Source of the DNA: Levilactobacillus suantsaii
GTDB taxonomy: Bacteria > Bacillota > Bacilli > Lactobacillales > Lactobacillaceae
Assembly: GCF_004115745.1 (NCBI RefSeq)
Contig: NZ_QXIL01000001.1
Coordinates: 124,001 to 188,000 of the forward strand
Length of the DNA stretch: 64,000 nucleotides
Direction of reading: 5' to 3'
The notes below the pieces were generated by a model. The model was not told the DNA's origin, ran no database searches, and saw only the letters and a program-made list of their open reading frames with translations. The first letter of the stretch is position 1. Every line of letters starts with the position of its first letter. The position numbers and the translations under genes are program-made. Shown one piece after another: positions 27,344-37,444 of the stretch.

Positions 27344-28082
27344 CTATTTGAAAAATATATTAATCCCGAAATAAACGATGACCAGACCAATGATGGGAGT
27401 CAACCATTGGTTCAAATGGACCAGTTTAAACTTTCGCAAGACAATTGGCGTACCGACCGCCCCAATCACTGAACCGACCATCAAGGTCAACCCGGCACTC
27501 CAGGCAATCGACCCAGTAAATAAGTGACTGATCACCCCAACTAACGCCATCACGCTAATGACGTACGTCGACGTCCCAGCAGCTTGCATCGCGGGTAGCC
27601 CCAAGATCGACAGCCCCGCCGGTGGGACCACCACCAGTCAGACCGCCGATACCGACCATCAGGCCACTCAAGAAACCCAGACCGATAGCCACACCAAAGC
27701 GCGATTTACCCGCCAGGGTCTTGGCGCGGTGGCGTAAGCTTCGAATCACCACGATGGCCCCCATGACCATCAAAATGGTCCCGACGACCCAGTCATAGAT
27801 TTTCGCAGGAATGAACGGTGCCACCCCAGTCCCTAAAAGGATGCCGGGCAACGAAGCTAGAATCATTCGGTTCCCCAGGTCGTAGTGGATGTTATGAATC
27901 CGCATCTGAACCGCACACCCAAAGACCAGTGCCGGAATCGCCACGACTAACGAGGTCGGCGCGGCCACGGCGGTCGACATTCCCAGCTCACTGGTCAAGA
28001 CCCCCAGGTATAACGCGGCGCCACCGCCACCCATGATACTGATAAAGATTCCAATTAATAGTCCATAAAAGACAATTAACAT
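27344..28082 (-). pseudogene. TauE/SafE-family anion exporter, broken by a frameshift
   Basis: From ATG 28082 the frame gives a TauE/SafE-type transporter N-half (MLIVFYGLLIGIFISIMGGGGA, glycine-rich GIGGLTGGGP). After GGGP the frame runs out as TGGAVDLGATRD to a stop at 27555. The C-half (PPAGLSILGLPAMQAAGTSTYV onward, three more spans) is in the next frame and ends at 27344. Removing one C from the CCC at 27626-27624 restores a smooth GGGPPAGLS join, so a single-base insertion is the likely cause. The family exports sulfite, sulfoacetate or similar anions. The divergent TetR gene is intact. Confidence 0.85.
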
Positions 28083-28126
28083 TCCTGAGACGCCCCTTTT
28101 CACGGTTTAAGTACACCCCTCTATTT

Positions 28127-28146
28127 AAGTGGAACTGGTTCCACTT
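28127..28146. promoter_or_regulatory. Palindromic operator between tauE and tetR
   Basis: AAGTGGAAC-TG-GTTCCACTT, a perfect 9-base inverted repeat with a 2-base centre, placed between the two divergent genes. It is the obvious binding site for the adjacent TetR protein, which would control both its own gene and the exporter. Confidence 0.75.
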
Positions 28147-28204
28147 GTCAAGCCTCACCGAAAAGTGTAGGTTAGACGTAACTGATCATCGAGGAGGACT
28201 CATC

Positions 28205-28780
28205 ATGCGCGCCGATGCCCGTGCCAACCAACAAAAAATTTTGACCACCGCTAACCGGCTGTTTGCGGAGCAAGGAGTCGCCAACGTGGGGATGAAACAA
28301 CTGGCCCACGAGGCTCACATCGGGGTCGGGACTTTATACCGTAACTACCCCAGCAAGGGCGCCCTGTGCGTCGCCCTCATCCGTGACCGAATGCAGCACT
28401 ACGTTGACCAGGCCAATGCTTACCTCGACACCACGACCGACCGGCCAGAAAAGCAACTGACTGTGATCTTGCAGGGCTACCTCGACGTGCGGGTGGCTCA
28501 CGAAGGCTTCTTCACCATCATTGAAAATGAGACCACCCCGCTGGGCTTCACCCAACTCCTACAAACACCCATCTACCGCAACCGCATCGACCTGTTGATT
28601 CGGTTCCTGCGGCGCAACCAACCGGCGAGCTCCGAACAGTATTTGTGCTTTCAAGCCGACATGGTCGCCGCCATGCTCCGTAGCCGGGTCTACGCTTTCG
28701 AACGCCATCAACGACACCTGAGCAACCAAGACTTGCTCCACGCGATTCTACGTCTATTGACGGGCAAAACTCAGCAGTAG
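28205..28780 (+). CDS. TetR/AcrR-family transcriptional regulator
   Basis: A 191-residue repressor-type protein. The N-terminal helix-turn-helix domain reads ILTTANRLFAEQGVANVGMKQLAHEAHIGVGTLYRNYPSKGAL, a standard TetR pattern; the remainder is the ligand-binding dimer domain, with no recognised ligand. ATG 28205 follows GAGGAGGACTC. An upstream in-frame start at 28145 would overlap the operator and is rejected. It is divergent from the broken TauE gene. Confidence 0.85.
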   Translation: MRADARANQQKILTTANRLFAEQGVANVGMKQLAHEAHIGVGTLYRNYPSKGALCVALIRDRMQHYVDQANAYLDTTTDRPEKQLTVILQGYLDVRVAHEGFFTIIENETTPLGFTQLLQTPIYRNRIDLLIRFLRRNQPASSEQYLCFQADMVAAMLRSRVYAFERHQRHLSNQDLLHAILRLLTGKTQQ

Positions 28781-28797
28781 CCTGCAAGTCAACCTAA

Positions 28798-28833
28798 AAA
28801 ATGAGCTTCCCCAATACTGGAGAAGCTCATTTT
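28798..28833. terminator. Bidirectional terminator between tetR and kimA
   Basis: AAATGAGCTTC/GAAGCTCATTT stem with a 12-14-base loop between convergent genes, flanked by A and T runs. Confidence 0.8.
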
Positions 28834-28862
28834 GCGTTTCATTCCTGCTAACTAGAATGAAA

Positions 28863-30698
28863 CTACTCTTTTAAGTGATAATTATAAGTTGAAACGATGA
28901 TGTTTTCCCGAGAGTTCAAGACGGTCCGCAAGCGTAACGCCGTTTGGTTATGCAGAACATTTTGCCATGGGTGCCGCGGGACAAACTGCGGGACCAAGAC
29001 CGTCGTGGTAAAGTTCCGTTCAGTCGCCCGTTTAGCGATGACGTCACAGAACCGCAACGTTGGCGTCGCAATCGACCGGTAAGACGAGTGAATATCCACG
29101 AAGCGGATATCGGGGAATTCAGCCTTGAATTCCAAGGCTGTCTTGTGTTCCTTTTTGGGATTCTCGTCAAACGACACGTGCATCGCAATCACGTAGTCTC
29201 CAATGGAACGCGCGTAATTGATGGCGCCACTCGTTACCCGGGTGATGTTGCTGACCAGGACAATGACCGTGGCCCCATCGTACTCGTGGACCACCGACTT
29301 AGTCTTGGCTTCTACCCGTAACTGCCGAGCAACGTTGATGTAATGCTGATGAATCCGATAGAACATCATCAATAATAATGGCATGATGATTAGGTATGGC
29401 CAAACGTTCCCGAAATGCAAGAACAGTAAGAAGATAACCAGAATTAGTGAGATCAACGCCCCTAACAGGTTGATAGCGGCTTTACCCAGCCACCAGCCTT
29501 CTCGGACCCGGAACCAGTGAATAATCATCCCGGATTGGGACAAAGTAAACGGGACGAAGACCCCAACCGCATACAGCGGAATCAGTAAGGTCGTTTGCCC
29601 GTGGAAGATGAAAATCAACACGATGGCCCCAACGGCTAACGAAATGATTCCATTGGAATAGCCTAAGCGATCCCCACGGTCCAGATAAGCGTGTGGGAGA
29701 AATTTGTCTTTAGCCAAATTGTAAGCCAAAATGGGAAAGGCCGAGAACCCGGTGTTGGCCGCGACCGCTAAAATCAAAGCCGTAGACAGTTGCAGCAGGT
29801 AGTACAGCACCCCGTGGCCAAAGACGCCAGTGGCGATTTGGGAAAGGACGGTCTGACTCGATTCCGGTCGAATCCCCATGTAGTAACTCAAGTAGGTAAT
29901 CCCGGCAAAGAAGATGGCCAAGATTCCAGCCATAATCGCCAGCGTCGTCGCCGCATTATGCCGCTTCGGGGCCTTAAAGTTCGGCACCGCGTTACTGATG
30001 GCTTCGACCCCGGTCAGAGAAGATGACCCAGAGGAGAAAGCCCGAAAGAACAGTAGCAGCGTCATGCCTTGCACCGGCGCACCTAGTCCGGCAGCAGCAT
30101 GGTAAGTCACTTGACCCGTCGCGATGTTGTATAAGCCAACCCCGACCATGACTAGAATCATGACGATGAAGAAATACACTGGAATGGTCAAAAAGGCCGC
30201 TGATTCGCGCATCCCCCGTAGGTTCAATAACATAATCCCAATCACAATCAGGACGGATACTAACACCGAATACGGGGACAACGCCGGAATCGCCGACGTG
30301 ATGGCCTCGGTCCCAGAAGTGGTCGAAACGGCCACGGTCAACATGTAATCAACCAGTAATGATCCCCCGGCGACCAGCCCCGCGTTTTGGCCCCAATCGG
30401 TGGTCGCAACCACGTAGGCCCCCCCGCCGGAAGGATATGCCCGGATAATCTGCTGATAAGAAAGCGTGATGGCAAATAACAGTACTAAAACCAAAGCGGC
30501 AACCCAGAGTTGGTACATCAGGGCTGCAGCGGATAAGGTAATTAAGACTGTGGTAATTTGCTCAGTACCATAAGCCACGGAAGATAGCGCATCAGACGAC
30601 AGTAACGCTAAAGCTTTAAACTTAGTTAGCGCCTGGCCGCCTTCGTCCATGGTTTTGAGGGGTTTCCCAATTAAAACCCGCTTTAAATAATGCCACAT
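28863..30698 (-). CDS. KimA-like potassium importer (APC superfamily)
   Basis: A 611-residue membrane transporter of the amino acid-polyamine-organocation superfamily. From memory, the start (LKRVLIGKPLKTMDEGGQAL then ALALLSSDALSSVAYGTEQI) and length match B. subtilis KimA (YdaO), a proton-coupled K+ importer inhibited by cyclic di-AMP. About twelve membrane spans run to residue 450, followed by a cytoplasmic domain with SYRSIATPTLRFCD and LVPQFVPRHPWQNVLHNQTA. A generic amino-acid permease is the alternative. DarA, a cyclic di-AMP receptor, is encoded elsewhere in the window. Confidence 0.75.
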   Translation of the reverse strand: MWHYLKRVLIGKPLKTMDEGGQALTKFKALALLSSDALSSVAYGTEQITTVLITLSAAALMYQLWVAALVLVLLFAITLSYQQIIRAYPSGGGAYVVATTDWGQNAGLVAGGSLLVDYMLTVAVSTTSGTEAITSAIPALSPYSVLVSVLIVIGIMLLNLRGMRESAAFLTIPVYFFIVMILVMVGVGLYNIATGQVTYHAAAGLGAPVQGMTLLLFFRAFSSGSSSLTGVEAISNAVPNFKAPKRHNAATTLAIMAGILAIFFAGITYLSYYMGIRPESSQTVLSQIATGVFGHGVLYYLLQLSTALILAVAANTGFSAFPILAYNLAKDKFLPHAYLDRGDRLGYSNGIISLAVGAIVLIFIFHGQTTLLIPLYAVGVFVPFTLSQSGMIIHWFRVREGWWLGKAAINLLGALISLILVIFLLFLHFGNVWPYLIIMPLLLMMFYRIHQHYINVARQLRVEAKTKSVVHEYDGATVIVLVSNITRVTSGAINYARSIGDYVIAMHVSFDENPKKEHKTALEFKAEFPDIRFVDIHSSYRSIATPTLRFCDVIAKRATERNFTTTVLVPQFVPRHPWQNVLHNQTALRLRTVLNSRENIIVSTYNYHLKE

Positions 30699-30958
30699 GA
30701 CTATTTACTCCTTATCTCCACGAAATAATGATTGAAACCCCGGCCAGAGACCGGAAAACACCACTCGCTTTTGCGAATGCAAACGTCATTCTACTACATC
30801 TAGGTCCACATTACCACAATTCTTCGCATTAACAACCCGCAATTTTACCGCCCCGAAGCCCCTCGCCGCCACCCGCTGCTTTCACTCCTAGGTACTCGTT
30901 GCCCGTCAACTTGTTTACCGGCTTAGCGATCCACCCATTTATCGGCGCCACCGCACAC
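30699..30958. other. Intergenic region upstream of kimA
   Basis: Minus strand TTGTTA (30835-30830), 16-base spacer, TAATGT (30813-30808) is a possible promoter giving a leader of about 100 bases with a small CCGG/CCGG hairpin. I looked for the conserved blocks of the cyclic di-AMP (ydaO-type) riboswitch and did not find them. Nothing else is recognised. Confidence 0.4.
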
Positions 30959-30962
30959 AAAA

Positions 30963-30986
30963 AAGCCCGGACCGAGGTCCAGGCTT
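30963..30986 (-). terminator. Terminator after groEL
   Basis: Stem AAGCCTGGACC/GGTCCGGGCTT with TTTTTT on the minus strand, 28 bases past the groEL stop. Confidence 0.85.
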
Positions 30987-31013
30987 GATAACACATTACT
31001 AATTTAATTGAGC

Positions 31014-32648
<1,635 letters not shown>

Positions 32649-32702
32649 TCACCTCATATAGATTTTTTTAAATGAATTTTTAAATCAATCGTGGGGAAAG
32701 TC

Positions 32703-32987
32703 TTAGTCGATAACCGCAACTAAGTCCTTTTCGTGTAAAACAAGGTAAGTCTGGTCTTGGTACTTAACTTCCGTACCCGCATACTTATCGAATAAAACCT
32801 TGTCGCCAACTTTGACGCTTGGCGCAACCTTATCGCCATTGTCTAACACCCGGCCGTCGCCGACTGCGACAACGTTAGCCGTTTGCGGCTTTTCTTGCGC
32901 GTTACTTGCTAACACAATGCCGCCAACCGTTTCTTCTTGCTCTTCTGGTTGGTCTAAAATGACGCGGTCTCCTAATGGTTTTAACAC
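32703..32987 (-). CDS. groES: Co-chaperonin GroES
   Basis: A 94-residue cap of the GroEL ring, starting with GTG as [20 protein letters not shown]. The mobile loop [14 protein letters not shown] and the C-terminal [13 protein letters not shown] are standard. The GTG at 32987 is seven bases after GGAGG; a longer frame from 33152 crosses the CIRCE element and promoter and is rejected. First gene of groESL. Confidence 0.97.
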   Translation of the reverse strand: MLKPLGDRVILDQPEEQEETVGGIVLASNAQEKPQTANVVAVGDGRVLDNGDKVAPSVKVGDKVLFDKYAGTEVKYQDQTYLVLHEKDLVAVID

Positions 32988-33034
32988 TTGAATCCCTCCA
33001 ATGAACTTACTATTAACATTAGTTTTTAGCACTG

Positions 33035-33061
33035 TTAGCACTTGACTAACATAAGTGCTAA
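33035..33061. promoter_or_regulatory. CIRCE element (HrcA operator) of groESL
   Basis: TTAGCACTT-N9-AAGTGCTAA, a perfect inverted repeat. The consensus is TTAGCACTC-N9-GAGTGCTAA, so both arms carry the same symmetric change at the inner base. Another half-site TTAGCAC lies at about 33026. It is placed between the -10 and the groES ribosome site. Confidence 0.93.
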
Positions 33062-33072
33062 TCACAGTTTCT

Positions 33073-33101
33073 AATATATGAGTTTTCGTTTTAAAAATCA
33101 A
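33073..33101 (-). promoter_or_regulatory. Promoter of groESL
   Basis: Minus strand TTGATT, 17-base spacer, TATATT, ending 11 bases before the CIRCE arms, so HrcA would block the transcript start. Confidence 0.75.
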
Positions 33102-33191
33102 GGAATTTAGCAAACTTTCTAAGGCGGCCCAACCAGTTGCACCCAATAACACCGTGTCGCCCCGGGCTTCTCGCCATTAGCGTACCAAAAA

Positions 33192-33217
33192 GGCGCTGGG
33201 ACCGTGGTCCCAGCGCC
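33192..33217 (-). terminator. Terminator after rex
   Basis: A perfect 12-base inverted repeat (GGCGCTGGGACC and complement) followed on the minus strand by TTTTTGG, 75 bases past the rex stop. Confidence 0.85.
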
Positions 33218-33291
33218 ATTCTCACCAATTCATCCTGCCTCTAGCATTTAAGGGGCGCAATTAGTCAGTTAAACGTGACGTTTTAAAGCCC

Positions 33292-33933
33292 TTAGGCTTC
33301 CTTTTGGTTGTAGTGTTCCAAAAAGTAGATCAGGGTCTGCAGTTCGTTGGTCAAGTCCACGTTTTGCACCCGAACGCCCTTCGGCACCGTAATCCGCAGT
33401 GGCGTGAAGTTCAAGATTCCTTTGATGCCACCCGCCACAGCTTCATTCGTCACTTCTTGGGCGACATCGGAAGGAATGGTCAAGATAGCGACCTGAATTT
33501 GCTGTTCCTCGAGTTGCGTCCGCAAATCAGACATCGGGTAAATCGGGACCCCACTTTGAATGGTGTTCGCAATTTCTTCATTGATATCAAACGCCGCACT
33601 GATCCGGACGTTACTGTCCTGGTGAAAGTTAAAGTTCAAGAGGGCGTGGCCCAAATTCCCGACCCCGATCAAGGCGACACTAGTCAGTCGGTCTTGGTTC
33701 AAGATCTTGCGGAAAAACTTAATCAAACTCTCGACGTCGTATCCGTAACCACGTTTCCCTAACGCTCCAAAGTAGGAAAAGTCCCGCCGAATCGTGGCGG
33801 AATCCACCTTTACTGCCTCGGAAAGTTCCGTGGACGAAACCCGCGTCTTATCCGCGTCCAAAAGAATATTCAAGTAGCGATAGTAAATCGGCAACCGTTT
33901 CGCCGTCGCGCGTGGAATTTTTTGTTCTGTCAA
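33292..33933 (-). CDS. rex: Redox-sensing transcriptional repressor Rex
   Basis: A 213-residue repressor that binds DNA at low NADH/NAD+ ratio. The N-terminal winged helix has [37 protein letters not shown]; the Rossmann domain has [12 protein letters not shown]. The start is TTG at 33933, nine bases after AGGAGG. An ATG five bases upstream opens a two-codon frame (ATG CTT TGA) that overlaps this TTG. The rex-ydiF intergenic region contains several TTGTGAA half-sites, so Rex probably regulates itself. Confidence 0.95.
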   Translation of the reverse strand: MTEQKIPRATAKRLPIYYRYLNILLDADKTRVSSTELSEAVKVDSATIRRDFSYFGALGKRGYGYDVESLIKFFRKILNQDRLTSVALIGVGNLGHALLNFNFHQDSNVRISAAFDINEEIANTIQSGVPIYPMSDLRTQLEEQQIQVAILTIPSDVAQEVTNEAVAGGIKGILNFTPLRITVPKGVRVQNVDLTNELQTLIYFLEHYNQKEA

Positions 33934-34019
33934 AGCATGTTACCTCCTAATCAATTCTTGCCGGTCATCGCTTGATAAGATTTCGTCACGATAACTTACA
34001 AACCTAACTTATAGTCTAA

Positions 34020-34104
34020 TTGTGAAACCTGATTTCCTATAGATTATAGCATATCAGCCCATCTTGTGAAAGAATTTGCAAATATTTTTCAAATTCCTTC
34101 ACAA
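34020..34104. promoter_or_regulatory. rex promoter with clustered Rex half-sites and a 15-base inverted repeat
   Basis: Minus-strand promoter: TTCACA (34070-34065), 16-base spacer, TATAAT (34048-34043). TTGTGAAA occurs at 34020 and 34064, and TTCACAA at 34098. The last two end a 15-base inverted repeat with one mismatch (34064-34078 with 34090-34104, 11-base loop). The Rex consensus is TTGTGAA-N6-TTCACAA; here no complete operator has that spacing. The rest of the rex-ydiF gap holds further TTTCACAAG- and CTCACAA-like half-sites (34130-34185) and a weak ydiF promoter (TTCGGC-17-TAAAAT, 34255-34283). Confidence 0.5.
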
Positions 34105-34326
34105 TCTGCATTTGTGCATAACGAGCCTAATTATTTCACAAGCCCGCCCAAAACGCAATTTTATTTCTCATATTTCTCACAAACTAGTTTACGGGGCAAA
34201 ATTGTAGCGGTCGCTTCTACCCGTTGCTTCCCTCCATTCCCCCCTAGACAATATTTCGGCTTAACTGCACAATATGCTAAAATGAAGGTTATTAATGAAA
34301 GTCATACCGAAAAGGAGGTTGGTTTT

Positions 34327-36288
34327 GTGATTCTCTTACAAGTCCAACAAGTGTCCCGGCGGTTTGGCGCTACCGTGCTGTTTCACGACGTGACTCTCGA
34401 CGTCAGTGACCACGGCCGGGTAGCGCTCGTCGGACGCAACGGGGCTGGTAAATCCACCCTAATTAAAATGATTGCCGGGGAAACCACCCCCGATGACGGT
34501 CAAATCACCCGCAAACGCGGATTGACCGTTGGCTACCAGGCGCAAAACGCCGGGTTAAACTCTACTAAAACTGTTTGGAATGAAATGTTAACCGTCTTCG
34601 CCAAGTTACGGGCGATGGAACAAAAAATGCACGACCTGGAAGGCCAAATGAGTGACCCCCAGGTCATTGCTGACGCCGACCAATTGCAGCAGATCACCAA
34701 GACCTACGATCAATTGCAACAGGACTTCAGTGACCAAAATGGATACGGCTACCAAGCCGAGATTCGGGGCGTACTCCACGGGTTCGAATTCAACGAAGAC
34801 TACTATGATAAACCTGTCAGCGAGCTTTCCGGGGGACAACGGACCCAATTGGCCTTAGCCAAGCGCCTACTGGAAAAACCGGACCTCTTGATCTTAGACG
34901 AACCCACGAACCACCTCGACGTCGAAACTTTGACCTGGCTAGAAGGCTATTTACAAAGTTACCCCGGCGCCCTACTCGTCGTCTCCCATGACCGGTACTT
35001 CCTGGACCACGTGGCAACTGAAGTCTATGACATGTCCCGTGGCAGTCTCAGCCATTATCAAGGTAACTACTCGCACTTTATCGACGAGAAAGCTCAGCGA
35101 CTCCAGCAAGCCTGGAAGGAATACGACAAGCAACAGACCGAAATCTCCAAGCTCGAAGACTTCGTTAACCGTAACATCGTGCGGGCCTCGACTACCAAGC
35201 GGGCCCAGGCCCGGCGCAAACAATTGGAAAAGATGGACCGCTTAGACCGGCCCGAGGGTGACGAAAAGGTCGCGCGTTTCTCCTTTCGTCCCCACCGCCA
35301 AAGTGGCAACGTTGTCCTCGACGTGGTCAACGCTGCCGTCGGATACGATGGCCACACCCTATCTTCGCCCATTAACTTGGACATCAAGAAACATCAAGCT
35401 ATCGCCATCGTGGGGCCCAACGGGGTCGGTAAATCGACACTGCTTAAGACCATCTTAGGCAAGCTACCGGCGTTAAAGGGCCAGATCATTTTTGGCACCG
35501 GCGTAGACACCGGCTATTACGACCAAGACCAGGCTAACCTGCATGATAAGAAGACGGTACTTCACGAGCTTTGGGACGACCACCCAACCACGCCGGAGGG
35601 CGATATCCGCTCGATTCTGGGCAGTTTCCTGTTTACCGGCTCCGATGTGGACAAGACCGTTCACAGCCTCAGTGGGGGCGAAAAGGCCCGACTTTTGTTA
35701 ACTAAGCTGGCCCTACGTCACGATAACTTCTTGATGCTTGATGAACCGACCAACCACTTGGATATCGATAGCCGTGAAGTTTTGGAAAACGCCTTAAACG
35801 ACTTCGATGGGACCATCCTGTTCGTCTCCCATGACCGGTACTTCATCAACCAAATCGCCACGCAGGTAATCGAGTTAAGCCCTAACGGGACGACCCGCTA
35901 TCTGGGCAACTACGATTACTATGTCTCCAAGAAGGCCGAACAAGATGCCTATGCGGCAAAGGAAGCCGCTGAAGCGGAGGCCGCCCACCCGACCGTCACG
36001 GCACCCAAGCAGACGCAGGTCGACTACCAACAACAAAAGGACCGCCAGAAAGCCAAACGCAAGCTTTCCCGGCAGGTCCAAGCCTTAGAAGACCAACTCG
36101 GAGACCTAGAAAAAGAGAAGACCCAAATCGAAGAAACTATGAGCCAACCAGAGTCTTTCAACGATGCCGATAAGCTGGCGGATCTTCAGCAACAGCTCGA
36201 TGTCGTAACTACCAAGCTCGACCAGACCGAAGATGACTGGACCAACAAAAGCCTTGCCTTGGAAGATTTTGACGATGCAACTGATTAA
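34327..36288 (+). CDS. ABC-F family ATPase, YdiF-like
   Basis: A 653-residue soluble protein with two ATP-binding cassettes. First cassette: GRNGAGKST, LSGGQRTQLALAKRLLEKPDLLILDEPTNHLD; second: GPNGVGKST, LSGGEKARLLLTKLALRHDNFLMLDEPTNHLD; the inter-domain linker and a charged C-terminal coiled coil (KRKLSRQVQALEDQLGDLEKEK) follow. ABC-F proteins act on the ribosome. Synteny with rex and tsaD matches B. subtilis ydiF. GTG 34327 is eight bases after AAAAGGAGG; a longer frame from 34066 covers the promoter region and is rejected. Confidence 0.9.
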   Translation: MILLQVQQVSRRFGATVLFHDVTLDVSDHGRVALVGRNGAGKSTLIKMIAGETTPDDGQITRKRGLTVGYQAQNAGLNSTKTVWNEMLTVFAKLRAMEQKMHDLEGQMSDPQVIADADQLQQITKTYDQLQQDFSDQNGYGYQAEIRGVLHGFEFNEDYYDKPVSELSGGQRTQLALAKRLLEKPDLLILDEPTNHLDVETLTWLEGYLQSYPGALLVVSHDRYFLDHVATEVYDMSRGSLSHYQGNYSHFIDEKAQRLQQAWKEYDKQQTEISKLEDFVNRNIVRASTTKRAQARRKQLEKMDRLDRPEGDEKVARFSFRPHRQSGNVVLDVVNAAVGYDGHTLSSPINLDIKKHQAIAIVGPNGVGKSTLLKTILGKLPALKGQIIFGTGVDTGYYDQDQANLHDKKTVLHELWDDHPTTPEGDIRSILGSFLFTGSDVDKTVHSLSGGEKARLLLTKLALRHDNFLMLDEPTNHLDIDSREVLENALNDFDGTILFVSHDRYFINQIATQVIELSPNGTTRYLGNYDYYVSKKAEQDAYAAKEAAEAEAAHPTVTAPKQTQVDYQQQKDRQKAKRKLSRQVQALEDQLGDLEKEKTQIEETMSQPESFNDADKLADLQQQLDVVTTKLDQTEDDWTNKSLALEDFDDATD

Positions 36289-36308
36289 TTGACCTATCCT
36301 AAATATCC

Positions 36309-36340
36309 AAAAGGACGCGGAGAATTCTCCGCGTCCTTTT
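36309..36340. terminator. Bidirectional terminator between ydiF and tsaD
   Basis: A perfect 32-base palindrome centred on GAATTC with A4 and T5 flanks, between convergent genes. Confidence 0.9.
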
Positions 36341-36362
36341 TCAATCAGGTATTCAATTCATG

Positions 36363-37406
36363 TTACTTCACCGCATCAGCAATCCAGTCGAATTCTAAGC
36401 TCGGGTCGGCATTTAGCGTGGCATCCGCAAAAACGCCATGGCGGTAGGCCACGTTGGCAAAGGCACCGATCATCGCAGCATTATCGCCACACAATTTGAG
36501 CGGCGCTTTGAGTAAATGCGTGCCGGCAACGTTGGCCAGGTCACGGTCCAAGCGTTCCCGCAAGCCGAGGTTAGCCGCCACCCCACCAGCTAAGATGAGC
36601 TGGTGGACCGGGTAATCGTGCAACGCGCGCAACGTCTTTTCAGCCAAAACGTCCACGACGGCTTGTTGGAAACTGGCCGCCAGGTCGTGCTTGTTAAGCG
36701 TGTCACCGACCTGGTCCGCGTGGTGAGTGGTGTTGATAAAGGCACTCTTCAACCCGCTAAAGCTAAAGTCGAAGTTGTCGTCGGTCTCCATCGCCCGCGG
36801 GAAGTGGAAGGTATCGTGACCCTGGTGGGCCCATTGATCAACTGTTTTGCCGGCTGGGTAGTTCACCCCCATGACCCGGCCAATCTTATCGTAAGCTTCA
36901 CCGGCCGCATCGTCACGGGTCTCGCCAATGATTTCAAATTCATTTTCGGCGGGCATGTAGACCAGCTCAGTGTGACCCCCAGAAACCAGTAAGGCCATCG
37001 CCGGAAATTCGATGGGTTCCACGTACCGGGCCGCATAAATGTGCCCCGCCATGTGGTTGACCGGAATCAGCGGTAGGTTGTGGGCAAACGCCACGGTCTT
37101 GGCCGCAGTGACCCCAATCAACAACGCGCCGACCAACCCGGGACCGTACGTTACGGCCACGGCATCGAGGTCGTCGTAAGTCACGTTAGCCTCTTGTAAG
37201 GCGTCCTTGATGCACAAGGTCACCTCTTCGATATGGTGGCGACTAGCCACTTCGGGTACGACGCCCCCAAACCGTTGGTGACTCTTGATTTGGGTGGCAA
37301 CAATGTTGGAGAGAATCCGGTGACCGTCTTCAACGACCGCCACACTGGTTTCATCACAACTCGATTCAAACGCTAGAATTAAATTTCGCTTATCCGTTGG
37401 ACTCAC
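36363..37406 (-). CDS. tsaD: tRNA N6-adenosine threonylcarbamoyltransferase TsaD
   Basis: A 347-residue enzyme that transfers the threonylcarbamoyl group to adenosine 37 of ANN-decoding tRNAs, with TsaB and TsaE. The N-terminal [17 protein letters not shown], metal-binding HMAGH and SGGHTELV motifs are clear. The only in-frame conventional start is GTG 37406, but this GTG overlaps the ribosome site (AAGGAGTGAG). An ACG three codons later has ideal spacing. The true start is therefore uncertain by a few residues. It lies 38 bases downstream of rimI. Confidence 0.95.
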   Translation of the reverse strand: MSPTDKRNLILAFESSCDETSVAVVEDGHRILSNIVATQIKSHQRFGGVVPEVASRHHIEEVTLCIKDALQEANVTYDDLDAVAVTYGPGLVGALLIGVTAAKTVAFAHNLPLIPVNHMAGHIYAARYVEPIEFPAMALLVSGGHTELVYMPAENEFEIIGETRDDAAGEAYDKIGRVMGVNYPAGKTVDQWAHQGHDTFHFPRAMETDDNFDFSFSGLKSAFINTTHHADQVGDTLNKHDLAASFQQAVVDVLAEKTLRALHDYPVHQLILAGGVAANLGLRERLDRDLANVAGTHLLKAPLKLCGDNAAMIGAFANVAYRHGVFADATLNADPSLEFDWIADAVK

Positions 37407-37444
37407 TCCTTTTGATTATCAATCCCCACTAACTTGAGCAGTCG

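Noticed and set aside
30699-30958. Cyclic di-AMP riboswitch upstream of the KimA-like gene
   Set aside because: I expected one by analogy with B. subtilis ydaO, but could not find its conserved sequence blocks.
32988-33152. Longer GroES starting at 33152
   Set aside because: The extra part spans the -10, CIRCE and ribosome site; GroES length is right from GTG 32987.
34066-34326. An 87-residue N-terminal extension of the ABC-F protein
   Set aside because: It would be translated through the promoter and Rex-site region, has no family counterpart, and the GTG at 34327 has an excellent AAAAGGAGG site.
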